From Paracoccus sp. MKU1 (lineage in GTDB: Bacteria; Pseudomonadota; Alphaproteobacteria; Rhodobacterales; Rhodobacteraceae): a DNA stretch of 64,000 nt. A program made the position numbers and the translations under genes. The notes under the pieces were generated by a model. The model made no database searches, had not been told where the DNA came from, and worked only from the letters and a program-made list of their open reading frames with translations. The DNA lies in the NCBI RefSeq assembly GCF_001447385.1, contig NZ_LLWQ01000008.1, forward strand, positions 16,607 through 80,606, given 5' to 3'. Positions 8,625 through 17,620 of this stretch are shown here, piece by piece (within the stretch, counting starts at the first letter, position 1; every line of letters starts with the position of its first letter).

Positions 8625-8893
8625 GCACCGCGGCGGATCTGGTCATCGACATCGGCGAAATCAGCGTCGCAAACGCCTCGCCCGAGGATGCCGCCCGCCT
8701 GCGCGCCGTGATCGAGCGCGCGCTGGCCGAGGCCGCGCGCAGCCTCGCCGGGCTGACGGCGGGTGCCCAGACTCTGGGCGATCTGCGGCTGGACCTGCGC
8801 GAGGTCCGCGACCTGCTGGCCCCCGGCGCCGAGGCCGCGCTGGCGCAAAGGCTGGAAACCGCGATCCGCACCGCATGGGAGGCTACCCGATGA
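8621..8893 (+). CDS. Small eCIS-locus protein, 90 aa, function unknown
   Basis: The product starts with a short acidic strand (LVIDIGEISVA) and continues as two or three amphipathic helices (ARLRAVIERALAEAARSLAG and DLRLDLREVRDLL). Similar small proteins with an IGxI/V strand and an AARLR helix occur beside CIS-tube genes in other eCIS loci as I remember them, but I cannot give a family name. ATGA overlaps on both sides show it is translated with the ATPase and the CIS-tube gene, which argues that it is a real gene. It resembles the tail of the proline-rich protein in having a strand-rich IG motif. A chaperone or adaptor role for the baseplate is a guess. Confidence 0.65.
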   Translation: MSTAADLVIDIGEISVANASPEDAARLRAVIERALAEAARSLAGLTAGAQTLGDLRLDLREVRDLLAPGAEAALAQRLETAIRTAWEATR

Positions 8894-9570
8894 GCGACGC
8901 GATCAATTTCACCCAGGGCGCCTTCGCCGTCTACGATCCCGACGACACCGCCGTCATGTCCAGCTTCATCCCGTTCCGCTTCAACCCTGAATCGCTGACC
9001 CGCCAGTTGCAGCTTGAACAGGCGCAGGGCGGCGAGGGCGGGGCCGAGCCGGGCGCCCAGGGATCGGGGGGCAGCAGCGGCGAACAGGGTGCCGACGCCT
9101 CGTCCGGCACGCTGAAGGAAAGCTTTTCGGTGGTGCTGCGCTTCGACCTGGCCGACCGGGTCGAGGCGCATTCCTCGCTGCCGGTGGAGTTTGGCGTGCT
9201 GCCGGAAATCTCGGCGCTGGAGGAGCTGCTCTATCCCGTCGAAAGCGAGACCGAGGCGCCCTCGGACGGCAGCGAGCCGGTGCGGGCCCGCGGCCGCCGC
9301 CCGATCGTGCTGTTCATCTGGGGCGAAAGGCGCGTGGTGCCGGTCAAGATCACCGGCATGGCGATCGCCGAGACCTTCTTCAACGGCAAGCTCTATCCCG
9401 TCCGCGCCGAGATCGAGGTCGGGCTGGAGGTGCTGGGCGAGGCCGAGGCCCGCGACAATACCCGCGTCCAGTCCTCGCTCGGCTTCACCGCCGCGAACCG
9501 CCGCAAGATGGCGCGGCTCTATCTCGACACGACCGCCGACCAGGGCACCAGCATCAACCTGCCGCAATAG
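8890..9570 (+). CDS. CIS tube-type baseplate protein (N-terminal half of Afp7/Pvc7 type)
   Basis: This protein probably links the tube to the central hub. The CIS-tube family signature is present near the N-terminus (SFIPFRFNPESLTRQLQ). A Gly/Ser/Glu-rich loop follows (about residues 43-75), then beta strands such as SFSVVLRFDLADRV and RRPIVLFIWGERRVVPVKIT and a C-terminal AEIEVGLEVL strand. In Afp/PVC the same protein continues into a LysM domain. Here it stops at 226 aa and the LysM-like part is a separate gene 12 nt downstream. The start overlaps the preceding stop (ATGA). Confidence 0.85.
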   Translation: MSDAINFTQGAFAVYDPDDTAVMSSFIPFRFNPESLTRQLQLEQAQGGEGGAEPGAQGSGGSSGEQGADASSGTLKESFSVVLRFDLADRVEAHSSLPVEFGVLPEISALEELLYPVESETEAPSDGSEPVRARGRRPIVLFIWGERRVVPVKITGMAIAETFFNGKLYPVRAEIEVGLEVLGEAEARDNTRVQSSLGFTAANRRKMARLYLDTTADQGTSINLPQ

Positions 9571-9582
9571 GGGAAACCAGCG

Positions 9583-9861
9583 ATGGCCGTCGAAAAGAAA
9601 AGCCGTTACGCGAAATCCGCCCGGGTGGCCTGGGTGCGGGCGGACGGCTCGCAGGTCGAACTGATCGCCCTGACGCCGCGCCCCGCCCGCGCGGCGATCT
9701 TTGCCGCCGTGGCCACCGACACCGACCGGCTGGATACGCTGGCCAAGCGCTATTACCGCGATCCGCTGAAGCTGTGGCGCATCGCCGACGCATCGCCCGC
9801 GCTCGACCCCTTCGACACGGTGGTGCCGGGCACGCCCGTGCAGATCCCCCCGGACAAGTGA
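9583..9861 (+). CDS. LysM-like baseplate protein (C-terminal half of Afp7 type; T4 gp53-like)
   Basis: The product is 92 aa. Its second half is a LysM-like module (ATDTDRLDTLAKRYYRDPLK, then LWRIADASPALDP and a final GTPVQIPPD), the form seen in phage and eCIS baseplate proteins that clamp the hub and wedge, as with T4 gp53. The N-terminus is basic. It is the free-standing counterpart of the LysM tail normally fused to the CIS-tube protein encoded just upstream. A weak GGGA site 8 nt before the ATG supports the start. It is followed 7 nt later by the hub gene. Cell-wall binding is unlikely in this context. Confidence 0.82.
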   Translation: MAVEKKSRYAKSARVAWVRADGSQVELIALTPRPARAAIFAAVATDTDRLDTLAKRYYRDPLKLWRIADASPALDPFDTVVPGTPVQIPPDK

Positions 9862-9868
9862 GGACGCC

Positions 9869-11014
9869 ATGGCCACGCCGCGCTTTTCCATCGAGATCGA
9901 CGGAACCCGGCTTCCGGGGGCGCTGCTTGGCCGGGTCAGCGCGCTGGAACTGACAGAGGCGGACAACCTGCCCGCCCGCCTGGCGCTGCGGATCGGGCTG
10001 CGGCAGGGGGCGGACGGCACCTATGACGTGCTGGACGACGGCCCCTTCGAGCCGGGCGCCGAGATCCGCCTGACGCTGGCCGCGCCGGGCGGGACGGACC
10101 AGGTGGTGTTCTCGGGCTACCTCTCGCATCTGCGCCCGCATTTCGAGGAACCAGAGGCCAATTCCTGGCTGGAGGTTCTGGCCGCCGACGCCGCCATGCT
10201 GATGGCCGCGGAGGAACGCGTGGCCAGCTATCCCGACGCCGGCGATTCCGATGCCGCGCGCGAGATCGCCGGCCGCTACAGCTTGCAGGTCGAGGCGCAG
10301 GACACCGATGCCAAGCTGGCCGCCGACGACATGCTGCTGATCCAGCGCGCCGACGACTGGTCGTTCCTGCGCCATCTGGCGGCGCGCAACGGCTTCGTCA
10401 CCTATCTGGAACCCGATCCCGCCTCGGGCCAGCCGACCTGCCATTTCCATCCGCGCGACCTGACCGGCCAGCCGCAGGCCGACCTGACCATATTGCGCGA
10501 GAATGCCAATCTGGACTGGATCGACTTCGCCGCCAGCCTCGACCGCCCGGAAAAGCGCCTGGCCCACGGCATCGACGCGGTGGCCAAGCGCATGGTCCGG
10601 GCCGACGGCGATGCCCAGGACGAGGTGCTGGGGCAGGAGCTTTTCACCGCGGAGACCGCCCAGGGGCTGGCCCGCGCCGGCGCCACCGGTTCGGTCCGCT
10701 TCCTGCGCGGCGCGCTGCCCCGCGATGCGGCGATGGGCGCCCATGGGCGCGGGCGCGGCGCCGAGGACCATCTGGCGATCGAGGCGCGGGGCCAGCTCAA
10801 CCCCGCGCGCTATCGCGGCCTGCTGCGGGCGCATCGCACCGCGCTGATCAAGGGCGTCGGCGACCGGCTCAGCGGCACCTGGTATATCCGCGAGGTCACG
10901 ACCGAGATGACCGAAGGCACGCTGGTCCAGCGTTTCTCGGCGCTGTCCAACGCCATGGGCCGGCGCGGCGGCGAGAGCTTCGGGCAATCGGCGGAAGAGG
11001 AGCCCCCGGCATGA
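9869..11014 (+). CDS. Baseplate hub protein (phage late control D / gp27-like)
   Basis: This protein forms the trimeric hub on which the spike and first tube ring sit, equivalent to the N-terminal part of Afp8 or VgrG. The 381-aa product has the gpD layout: strand-rich N-terminus (FSIEIDGTRLPGALLGRVSA), a middle GEIRL-type beta domain, and the diagnostic motif RADDWSFLRHLAARNGF near residue 155, seen in almost all late-control-D proteins. In Afp8 the OB-fold spike is fused behind this domain. Here the spike is a separate gene overlapping by 4 nt (ATGA). GAGGA lies 4-8 nt before the start. It has no lysozyme domain. Confidence 0.92.
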   Translation: MATPRFSIEIDGTRLPGALLGRVSALELTEADNLPARLALRIGLRQGADGTYDVLDDGPFEPGAEIRLTLAAPGGTDQVVFSGYLSHLRPHFEEPEANSWLEVLAADAAMLMAAEERVASYPDAGDSDAAREIAGRYSLQVEAQDTDAKLAADDMLLIQRADDWSFLRHLAARNGFVTYLEPDPASGQPTCHFHPRDLTGQPQADLTILRENANLDWIDFAASLDRPEKRLAHGIDAVAKRMVRADGDAQDEVLGQELFTAETAQGLARAGATGSVRFLRGALPRDAAMGAHGRGRGAEDHLAIEARGQLNPARYRGLLRAHRTALIKGVGDRLSGTWYIREVTTEMTEGTLVQRFSALSNAMGRRGGESFGQSAEEEPPA

Positions 11015-11754
11015 GCGGCAACGGACCAAGGGCGGATTTCGGGCGGATGCTGGCGGCGGACGGGCTGTCCCCCGACCTGCTGCGCGCGCTGGCCGCGCTG
11101 GTGGGCGAGGCCGGGCGGCCCGCCTTCTACGGCAAATATGCGGGCATCGTCACCGACCGCGACGACCCCAAGAAGATCGCCCGCATCCGTGCCCGCGTCC
11201 CCGAAGTCCTGGGCGAGGACCAGGAAACCGGCTGGGCGTTGCCCTGCCTGCCCTGGGGCGGCGGCCACAACCGCGGCTTTTTCGCCCTGCCCGAGGTCGG
11301 CGACACCGTCTGGATCGAGTTCGAGGCCGGCGACCCGATGCGCCCGATCTGGGCCGGCACCTTCTGGGGCGCGCCCGAAAGCAGCGGCGGGCAGGACGAC
11401 CTGGGAACCGAGACCGGCACCGAGGCGCCCGAAAGCCCCGACGGCCCCGCCGCCCCCGGCCTTGTCATCCTGCGCACCAAGGCGGGCCATGTCATCAGCC
11501 TGGACGACGACGGCGAGGTCGTGGTCATCGCCGAAGCCTCGGGCGCCGAGCTGCGCATCTCGGGGCAGGGAGAGATCACCATCACCGCCGACACGATCAA
11601 GCTGGGGGCCAATGCCTCGGAATCGCTGATCCTCGGCGACACGTTCATGCAGCTCTTCAACAGCCACACCCATCCGACCGGCGTCGGCCCCTCGGGGCCA
11701 CCGGCCCAGCCAATGGGGTCCAGCCATCTCAGCCAGGTTTCGAAAACGGAATAG
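11011..11754 (+). CDS. Baseplate spike protein (gpV / gp5-like OB fold)
   Basis: This is the central puncturing spike. After ~36 leader residues the OB-fold begins (FYGKYAGIVTDRDDPKKIAR, then LPCLPWGGGHNRGFFALPEV and GDTVWIEFEAGDPMRPIWAG). A short beta-prism follows (ISLDDDGEVVVIAEASGAEL and ITITADTIKLGA). The protein ends in a His/Pro/Gly-rich tail with NSHTHPTGVGPSGPPAQP, usual for gpV and gp45-type spikes without a separate long needle. At 247 aa it is the Afp8 C-terminal half as its own gene, coupled to the hub gene by an ATGA overlap. No catalytic domain is fused to it. Confidence 0.92.
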   Translation: MSGNGPRADFGRMLAADGLSPDLLRALAALVGEAGRPAFYGKYAGIVTDRDDPKKIARIRARVPEVLGEDQETGWALPCLPWGGGHNRGFFALPEVGDTVWIEFEAGDPMRPIWAGTFWGAPESSGGQDDLGTETGTEAPESPDGPAAPGLVILRTKAGHVISLDDDGEVVVIAEASGAELRISGQGEITITADTIKLGANASESLILGDTFMQLFNSHTHPTGVGPSGPPAQPMGSSHLSQVSKTE

Positions 11755-11757
11755 ACC

Positions 11758-12234
11758 ATGCCGCTTGTCCCCGCCGCCCTTTCGCAATCGCTTCAGTCGC
11801 AATGGTTGCCGCGCGACGAGAACGGCGATTTCAAGGACGACGCCTCGGCCTCGGCACAGGCGCTGGCGGGGGCGATCGCCGATTGGTTCGGCATGGCGAT
11901 GGCGGCGGGCATTCCCTGCGCGACGGCGGCGGCGCGCAAGGGCCAGTTGCAGGCGCAGCTGGTCCCCGTCCTGCAATCGGGTTCGGCGGCGGGCGCGGGC
12001 CAGGGGATCGCGCTGTCCTTCATGGCCTATGTCGCCGGCCAGTCCTTCGGCCCCGGCGTGGCCGCGCCTCCCGTCGCGACCGCGGCCGCCGGCACGGCGA
12101 TCACGGCGGCCCTGTCCGACACCGGCGCCGCGCAATCGTCCCGCGCCGACCGGATCGCCGCGGCGCTGCATGCCCAGGCCCTGTCGGCGATCGTGACCTT
12201 TCCGCCGCCCATGCCCCCGGCACCCGTGACCTGA
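11758..12234 (+). CDS. Unrecognised 158-aa protein between spike and gp25 genes
   Basis: I do not recognise this protein. It is alanine-rich and mostly helical by eye. It starts LVPAALSQSLQSQWLPRD, has a hydrophobic middle (ADWFGMAMAAGIPCATAA; ALSFMAYVAGQSFGPG) and ends in a Pro-rich VTFPPPMPPAP tail. Proteins of this size and flavour occur beside spike and gp25 genes in some phages. The slot usually holds PAAR (Afp10) in eCIS loci, but I see none of the PAAR repeats or the metal-binding His/Cys set. It starts 3 nt after the spike stop. It could be a small tip or assembly factor, and confidence that it is a real gene comes from spacing and composition. Confidence 0.6.
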   Translation: MPLVPAALSQSLQSQWLPRDENGDFKDDASASAQALAGAIADWFGMAMAAGIPCATAAARKGQLQAQLVPVLQSGSAAGAGQGIALSFMAYVAGQSFGPGVAAPPVATAAAGTAITAALSDTGAAQSSRADRIAAALHAQALSAIVTFPPPMPPAPVT

Positions 12235-12247
12235 AAGGAGGGAACAG

Positions 12248-12646
12248 ATGGCCGCCCGATTTATCGCCGATCCCTTCGCCCTTGGCCCGCCGCTGGTCCG
12301 CGCCGGCACGCGGCTGCGCCGCGAGGGGCTGGCCGAGACCGAGGACCCGCATGTCCATATCCGCGACCGCATCATGGCGGTTCTGTTCACCCGCCCGGCC
12401 GAGCGCGTCATGCGCCCGCGCTTCGGCGCCGGGCTGGATGCGCAGGTGTTCCAGAACATCTCTCCGCTGGCGCTGTCGGCCATCGAATACCGCATCCGCG
12501 AATGCCTCGAGGCGGTTTTCGCGGGCGAGGTCACGCTGGAGGATCTGACCGTCGAGGATGGCGGCGACGAGGGCTCGGTGCTGGTCTCGATCGACTACGC
12601 CCTGCGCGCCGACCGCACGCCCCACCGACTGGAGGTGGTGCTATGA
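12248..12646 (+). CDS. Baseplate wedge protein, gp25/gpW family (Afp9-like)
   Basis: The gp25-like protein nucleates the sheath at the baseplate. The 132-aa product fits family length and pattern: a linker, the helix IRDRIMAVLFTRPAERVMRP, the EPR-core-like segment RPRFGAGLDAQVFQNISPLA, and the C-terminal VLVSIDYALR strand. The E of the classic EPR core is not obvious, since the motif reads MRPRFG. A strong ribosome site (AAAGGAGG at 12234-12241) fixes the start. Its last codons overlap the next gene by 4 nt. Confidence 0.92.
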   Translation: MAARFIADPFALGPPLVRAGTRLRREGLAETEDPHVHIRDRIMAVLFTRPAERVMRPRFGAGLDAQVFQNISPLALSAIEYRIRECLEAVFAGEVTLEDLTVEDGGDEGSVLVSIDYALRADRTPHRLEVVL

Positions 12647-15075
12647 GCGATCCGGGCGCCTTCGGACTGCAATGGGGCGAGGCCGAGATCGGCCCGGGCT
12701 GGCAGGGGATCGCGGCGCTTGGCTTTTCCGAACCGCCGCCGCCGGGCTTTGCCGTGGTCCTGTCGGTGCGGCTCGCCAAGGCGGCCTCGGGCATGTCGCG
12801 CGACGACATCGTCGTCACCGCGCCCGACGGCTTGCCGCTGGAGGCCGATGTCATGCCGGTCTCGGACGGCGACGGCGACATCACCGTCCGCTTCGTCCGG
12901 CAGGGTCCGCGCGGCCAGACCCGCGTGCGACTGATCTCGGGCGGCGACGACCCGCTGGACCCGTTCTTCGCCGAGGCCGGCTTCGACTTCTTCATCGCCT
13001 GCCCGGCGGGCGATTGCCGCGAACCCGCCGCACCGCCCCCGCCGCCGGGGGCGCAGCCCGCCATCGACCTGGCGACCAAGGATTTCACCGGCTTCCTGGC
13101 GGTGATGCAGAACTGGGCCGCCGCCACCGATCCGAACTGGGCCGGCACCAACCCCGCCTCGACCGAGGCGATGCTGGTCGAGCTGCTGGCCCATCATGCC
13201 GAGATGCTGTCGCTGCACCAGGATCGCGTCGCGCAGGAGGCGTTCATCGACACCGCGCGCGAGCGGCTTTCGCTCAACCGCCATGCCGCCGCGCTCGGCC
13301 TGGCGCTGGACGAGGGCGGCTCGGCGCTTGCCGTCGTCGCCGTGGACCTGCCGCCCGGCCGGGCGGGCTTCCTGCCCGCCGGCACCCGCTTCGTGCGCGA
13401 GGAGGGCATGGGCCGGATCACCGCCACCTTCACCAGCAAAGCCCCCGCCATGCTGGATGCCGCCTGGAATGCCGGGCTGCAACGCGATGCCGACCGGGGC
13501 CTGCTGCGGCTGGCGGCATGGCCCGGCGCGCCCGATGCGATCCTGCCCGCGGGCGCGCGCGAATTGCTGCTGTGGGGCTGGGGCGCGCATCTGCTGCCGG
13601 GTCAGCGCATCGCGCTGGTCCAGGGCCGTGCCGCCCATGTCACCCGGATCGCGGCCCTGTCCGAGATCAGCCAGCCGGGCTGGGCCGCCGACCCGTCCGA
13701 CCCCGCCCATACGCTGCCGCGCGAGCTGACGCGGCTGGAACTGGCCGAGCCGCTGCCCCTGCCCTTCCGGCCCTGGTCGGACCCGGAAGGCGCGCCGCTG
13801 CTGATCACCGCGAATCTGGTCGAGGCGATCCACGGCGAACCCGCCAGCGCCGCGAACGAGGAAGGCGCGGCAATGGGCCTGGGCGCCAGCCGGCAGGACA
13901 TCGTCACCGCGACCGATCTGGTCACCGGGACGGTCACGATCCGCGCGCTCAGGACGCCGCAGCCGCAGGTGTTGACGGAGGAGAACGGCCGCCCCTCGGT
14001 CCGGCTGCATGTCGGGGCCGAAGAATGGGACTGGCAGCCGACGCTGATGAACTCGGCCGGGTTCGACCGCCATTTCACCACCGAAACCGAGGAGGACGGC
14101 TCGGTCTGGCTGATGTTCGGCGACGGCAATCGCGGCCGATCGGTCCCGATGCCGCCGGGGACGGGCCCGCGGGCGCTGGCGAACCAGCCCGCGCATCAGC
14201 GCATCCGGCTGGACTGGCGGCAAGGCGATGCCGAGGCAGGAAACCTGGGCGCCTTCGCCCTGACGGGCGCGCGCGCGCCGGGCGGCGGCGATGCCGGCGC
14301 GGCGGCGGATTTCGCGACGTTGGCGCCGGTCGCCGCGACGAACCTGCTGCCCGCCACCGGCGGGCGGGCGCGGGTCTCGACCGCTGTCGCCCGCGACCTG
14401 ATCCCGGAATCGATCCGCAACCCCGCCCGCGCCCGCTGCGTCACCGCCGACGACTACGCCCGCGCCGCCGAGGACATCCCCGGCGTCGCCCGTGCCGCCG
14501 CAAAGCCGCTGGGCGGGGTGTTCAACACCATCCTGGTCCTTTGCGCCCCCGACCAGGGCGACCGGCTGGACGCGGCGACGGCGGCGGCGGTGCACGCGCA
14601 TCTCGACGCCCTGCGCATGGCGGGACGCGAGCATGTGCTGGGTGCGCCGGATTATGTCGCGCTGGACCTGCATCTCGTGATCTGCCCGCGCGGCGGGACC
14701 GGCGCCGCCGCGATCCGCCGCGCCGTGCGCGAGGCGCTGGCACCGGGCAGCGCGGCGCGACCGGGCTTCTTCCACCCCTCGCGCCGGGGCTTCGGCGACA
14801 CCGTCCTCTTGTCCGAACTGCTGGCCGCCGTCGCCCGCGCGCCCGGCGTGGGCGCGGTCAAGGCCACGACCTTCCGTCCCCTGCGCCGCGCCGGCGCGCC
14901 CGCCGTCTCTGCGGTGATCGAACTGGGCCCGACCGAGATCGCGCAATTCTCCGGCGACGAGGCGCGGCCTGAGCGCGGCCGGCTGACCGTCACCGTCATG
15001 GGCACCGACACGCCGCCGCCCGGCCAGGGCTTCGTCGTGGCCGGCCCCGCCCCCGAACCCGCAAGCATGGGGTAA
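12643..15075 (+). CDS. Baseplate J-like wedge protein 1 (Afp11-like putative baseplate assembly protein)
   Basis: This large wedge protein (gp6/gpJ-like) of the baseplate has 810 aa. The segment DFFIACPAGDC (about residues 114-124) matches the paired-cysteine element seen in eCIS J-type proteins. Then comes IDLATKDFTGFLAVMQNWA and VELLAHHAEMLSLHQDRVAQEAF, which mark the putative baseplate assembly family. The C-terminal third has ARCVTADDYARAAEDIPGVARA, the J-core motif. The ATGA overlap with gp25 decides the start, and an in-frame upstream extension would run through gp25. It is followed 4 nt later by a second J-like protein, and the pair probably form the heterodimeric wedge. Confidence 0.9.
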   Translation: MSDPGAFGLQWGEAEIGPGWQGIAALGFSEPPPPGFAVVLSVRLAKAASGMSRDDIVVTAPDGLPLEADVMPVSDGDGDITVRFVRQGPRGQTRVRLISGGDDPLDPFFAEAGFDFFIACPAGDCREPAAPPPPPGAQPAIDLATKDFTGFLAVMQNWAAATDPNWAGTNPASTEAMLVELLAHHAEMLSLHQDRVAQEAFIDTARERLSLNRHAAALGLALDEGGSALAVVAVDLPPGRAGFLPAGTRFVREEGMGRITATFTSKAPAMLDAAWNAGLQRDADRGLLRLAAWPGAPDAILPAGARELLLWGWGAHLLPGQRIALVQGRAAHVTRIAALSEISQPGWAADPSDPAHTLPRELTRLELAEPLPLPFRPWSDPEGAPLLITANLVEAIHGEPASAANEEGAAMGLGASRQDIVTATDLVTGTVTIRALRTPQPQVLTEENGRPSVRLHVGAEEWDWQPTLMNSAGFDRHFTTETEEDGSVWLMFGDGNRGRSVPMPPGTGPRALANQPAHQRIRLDWRQGDAEAGNLGAFALTGARAPGGGDAGAAADFATLAPVAATNLLPATGGRARVSTAVARDLIPESIRNPARARCVTADDYARAAEDIPGVARAAAKPLGGVFNTILVLCAPDQGDRLDAATAAAVHAHLDALRMAGREHVLGAPDYVALDLHLVICPRGGTGAAAIRRAVREALAPGSAARPGFFHPSRRGFGDTVLLSELLAAVARAPGVGAVKATTFRPLRRAGAPAVSAVIELGPTEIAQFSGDEARPERGRLTVTVMGTDTPPPGQGFVVAGPAPEPASMG

Positions 15076-15079
15076 AGCC

Positions 15080-17620
15080 ATGTCGCGTCCGCCGATCCAT
15101 CGCCCCAGCCCCTCGCCCCGCGACAGCACCCGCTATTTCGGGCCCGATTTCAGCGAACTGGTCGCGCTGGCCGAAACCGTGGCCCGCGACGACCACGGCA
15201 TCGAGATCCCGGCCAAGGGGCGAGGCCTTGCCCGCACGCTGATCGAACTGCCCGCGCTGGTCGCCCATATCCTGGGCGAGCATCAGGGACTTTATGCGCG
15301 CGAGACCAGCCTCGGCTCGGCCCGGCTGGCCGAGAACCTGACCCGCCACGCCCGCAAGCTGGCCTACAGCCCCGGCCCCGGCGCGGCGGCGACCGGGCTT
15401 GCGGCATTCACCGTCAAGCCCGGCCTGTCGGGCAGCCTGCCCCAGGGCTTCGCCTTGCAGACCTCACCGCTGGGCGAGGCCAGGGCGCAGACCTTCGAGA
15501 CGCTGGCCGAGGCACAGGTCGATGCGCAATGGAACGCCATCCGCCCCGCCGAGGCCGAGATCCCGGACCCCGTCCAGGCCAGCGGCGGGCATCTGGCGCT
15601 GCGCCTGAAAAAGCGCCACGGGCTGGGCAAGGACGAGATCGTCGTCCTGGAAGGGACGCGGGGCACCGGCGTCTTTCGCGTCGCGAACGAGATGCAGGAC
15701 AGCAAACCGCCGCAGATCGCGCTGCACAACATCGGCGGCCATGCCTTTGCCGAGGCCGGCACCGGCGCGGACTGGCTGGCCGGCTATCGCATCCTGGCCC
15801 GGCCGCGCCATGGCGCGCGGCTGTTCGGCTGGAACGCTCCGGGCGCGCTCTGGCCAGCCGGGGCACTGGCCGCGGCCCAGGCCTATGCCAGCCCGCCGAC
15901 CACCCAGCCCGCGGGCACCACCGCCTTCGGCTATGTCTCGCCCGCCGCGCCGGGCGATGCCCTGCTGCTTGCGGAAACCCTGCGGGATCCGCCCGCGCCC
16001 GGCGACAAGGCCGTGGTGCTTTTCCCCGACCGGGCCGAGGTCTACTGGCTGGAAACCCTGGCCGAGACGGTCGTGACCTTCCTGCGCGGCGAGGTGACCG
16101 AACAGCCCAAGGTCGCGACCTCGACCAATGCGGCGGGCGCGGTGGAGGTGTCGGTCACGACAGAAAAGACCGTCACCGAAACCGCGCTTTCGGCACGGGT
16201 GACAACGCTGGAACTGGCCGTGCTTTCGCCCGCCCGGCCGCGGCGGACATGGTCGGAATTTCCCCTCGACGCCCATGTCCTGACCGGCTGGTCCGAGGTG
16301 CTGGAGCCGCTGCCCACCATCCCGAACCTGGCGCCCCTTCAGCCGGAATTTGCGGTCGAGGCTGACCTCTCCGCCATGCGCCCCGGCCGCCCCGCGATCC
16401 TGCGCCGCATCTCGACCGGCGAGGCGCGGGAGGCCAGCTTCGCCGCGATCAAGCCCTCGCCCGACGGCGGCAACCGCTGGACCCTGCGGCTTGAGGTGCC
16501 GGGCGGCTTTCCCCCGGACTGGCCGATGGGCGATGTCGAGGTGCTGGGCAATGTCGTCCGCGTCAGCCACGGCGAGGCGAAGCAGGAGATCCTCGGCAGT
16601 TCCGACGGGGTGACGCCGCATCAGGAATTCGCGCTAAAGAACGCCCCCGTCACCCGCCTGCCCGGCGCGCTCGGCAGCCGCATGGCGCTGGAGGTGCGCG
16701 TCGATGGCGTGCTGTGGGATCCGGCCCCCGACCTCCACGGCGCCGGCCCCGACGCGCGGGTCCATCTTGCCCAGACCGATGCGGCGGGCGAGGTCCGCAT
16801 TCGCTTCGGCGGCGAGGGGCGCGGCGCGATCCCGCCCTCGGGACGGCGCAATGTCACCGCCGCCTATCGCACCGGGCTGGGGTCCGCGGGCAATACCGGG
16901 GCGGGCCGGCTCAGCCGTATCCGCAAAGCCTCGCCGCTGATCGGGGCGGTGACGAACCCCCTGCCCATCGCCGGCGGCGCCGATCCAGCCGGCGCCGAGG
17001 ACATCGCGCGGCAGGCGGTGCGCCCGGTGCGGGTCTTCGACCGCGCCGTCTCGGTCGAGGATCACGCCGACCTGGCGCTGCTTTTCCCCGGCATCAGCCG
17101 CGCCTCGGCCCGCTGGCGCGACGGCGTGGGGATCGAGCTTGTCGCCGCCGATGCCAAAGGCAACGGCCCCGCCGATCTTGCCGCTTTCACCGCCTTTCTG
17201 GATGCGCGCCGCGATACCGGGCAGGCGCTGGTCGTCACCGCCCCGCAGGCGGTCGATATCGCGCTGACCCTGCGGATCGAACGCGATCGCGCCTGGCTGG
17301 CCGAGGCCGCGCGGCACGAGGCCGAGGAGTTGCTGCTGGGCGGCGGCGCCCTGCCAGGGCTGTTCACCTTTGCGGGGCGCGAACTCTCGGCGCCGCAATC
17401 GCTGTCGGGCCTTTACGCGCGGCTGCTGGAGCGGCCCGGCATCACCGCGGTGCTGGCGACGCGCTACCGGCTGGCCCTGCCCGCGGCGGGCGCGGCCGAG
17501 GTCGCCGACATCATCCACGCCAGCACCCGGCAATGGCTGCGGCTGAAGCCCTCGGCGCTGGAGATCCAGGTGCTTGAACCGGGCGCGCTGGACCGCCTGC
17601 AACAGGGGGGCGCGCCATGA
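15080..17620 (+). CDS. Baseplate J-like wedge protein 2
   Basis: This second, divergent putative baseplate assembly protein has 846 aa. The N-terminal block FSELVALAETVARDDHGIEI followed by LIELPALVAHILGEHQGLYA parallels the J-type pattern of its upstream neighbour. Further signs are AFTVKPGLSGSLPQGFALQT and a C-terminal ARQAVRPVRVFDRAVSVEDH segment, equivalent to the J-core. It lacks the cysteine pair of the first copy. Tandem J-like genes are normal in eCIS loci (Afp11 and relatives), and the two likely pair in each of six wedges. The ATG follows the previous stop by 4 nt and the gene overlaps the next by 4 nt. Sequence between the two copies is only loosely similar. Confidence 0.88.
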   Translation: MSRPPIHRPSPSPRDSTRYFGPDFSELVALAETVARDDHGIEIPAKGRGLARTLIELPALVAHILGEHQGLYARETSLGSARLAENLTRHARKLAYSPGPGAAATGLAAFTVKPGLSGSLPQGFALQTSPLGEARAQTFETLAEAQVDAQWNAIRPAEAEIPDPVQASGGHLALRLKKRHGLGKDEIVVLEGTRGTGVFRVANEMQDSKPPQIALHNIGGHAFAEAGTGADWLAGYRILARPRHGARLFGWNAPGALWPAGALAAAQAYASPPTTQPAGTTAFGYVSPAAPGDALLLAETLRDPPAPGDKAVVLFPDRAEVYWLETLAETVVTFLRGEVTEQPKVATSTNAAGAVEVSVTTEKTVTETALSARVTTLELAVLSPARPRRTWSEFPLDAHVLTGWSEVLEPLPTIPNLAPLQPEFAVEADLSAMRPGRPAILRRISTGEAREASFAAIKPSPDGGNRWTLRLEVPGGFPPDWPMGDVEVLGNVVRVSHGEAKQEILGSSDGVTPHQEFALKNAPVTRLPGALGSRMALEVRVDGVLWDPAPDLHGAGPDARVHLAQTDAAGEVRIRFGGEGRGAIPPSGRRNVTAAYRTGLGSAGNTGAGRLSRIRKASPLIGAVTNPLPIAGGADPAGAEDIARQAVRPVRVFDRAVSVEDHADLALLFPGISRASARWRDGVGIELVAADAKGNGPADLAAFTAFLDARRDTGQALVVTAPQAVDIALTLRIERDRAWLAEAARHEAEELLLGGGALPGLFTFAGRELSAPQSLSGLYARLLERPGITAVLATRYRLALPAAGAAEVADIIHASTRQWLRLKPSALEIQVLEPGALDRLQQGGAP

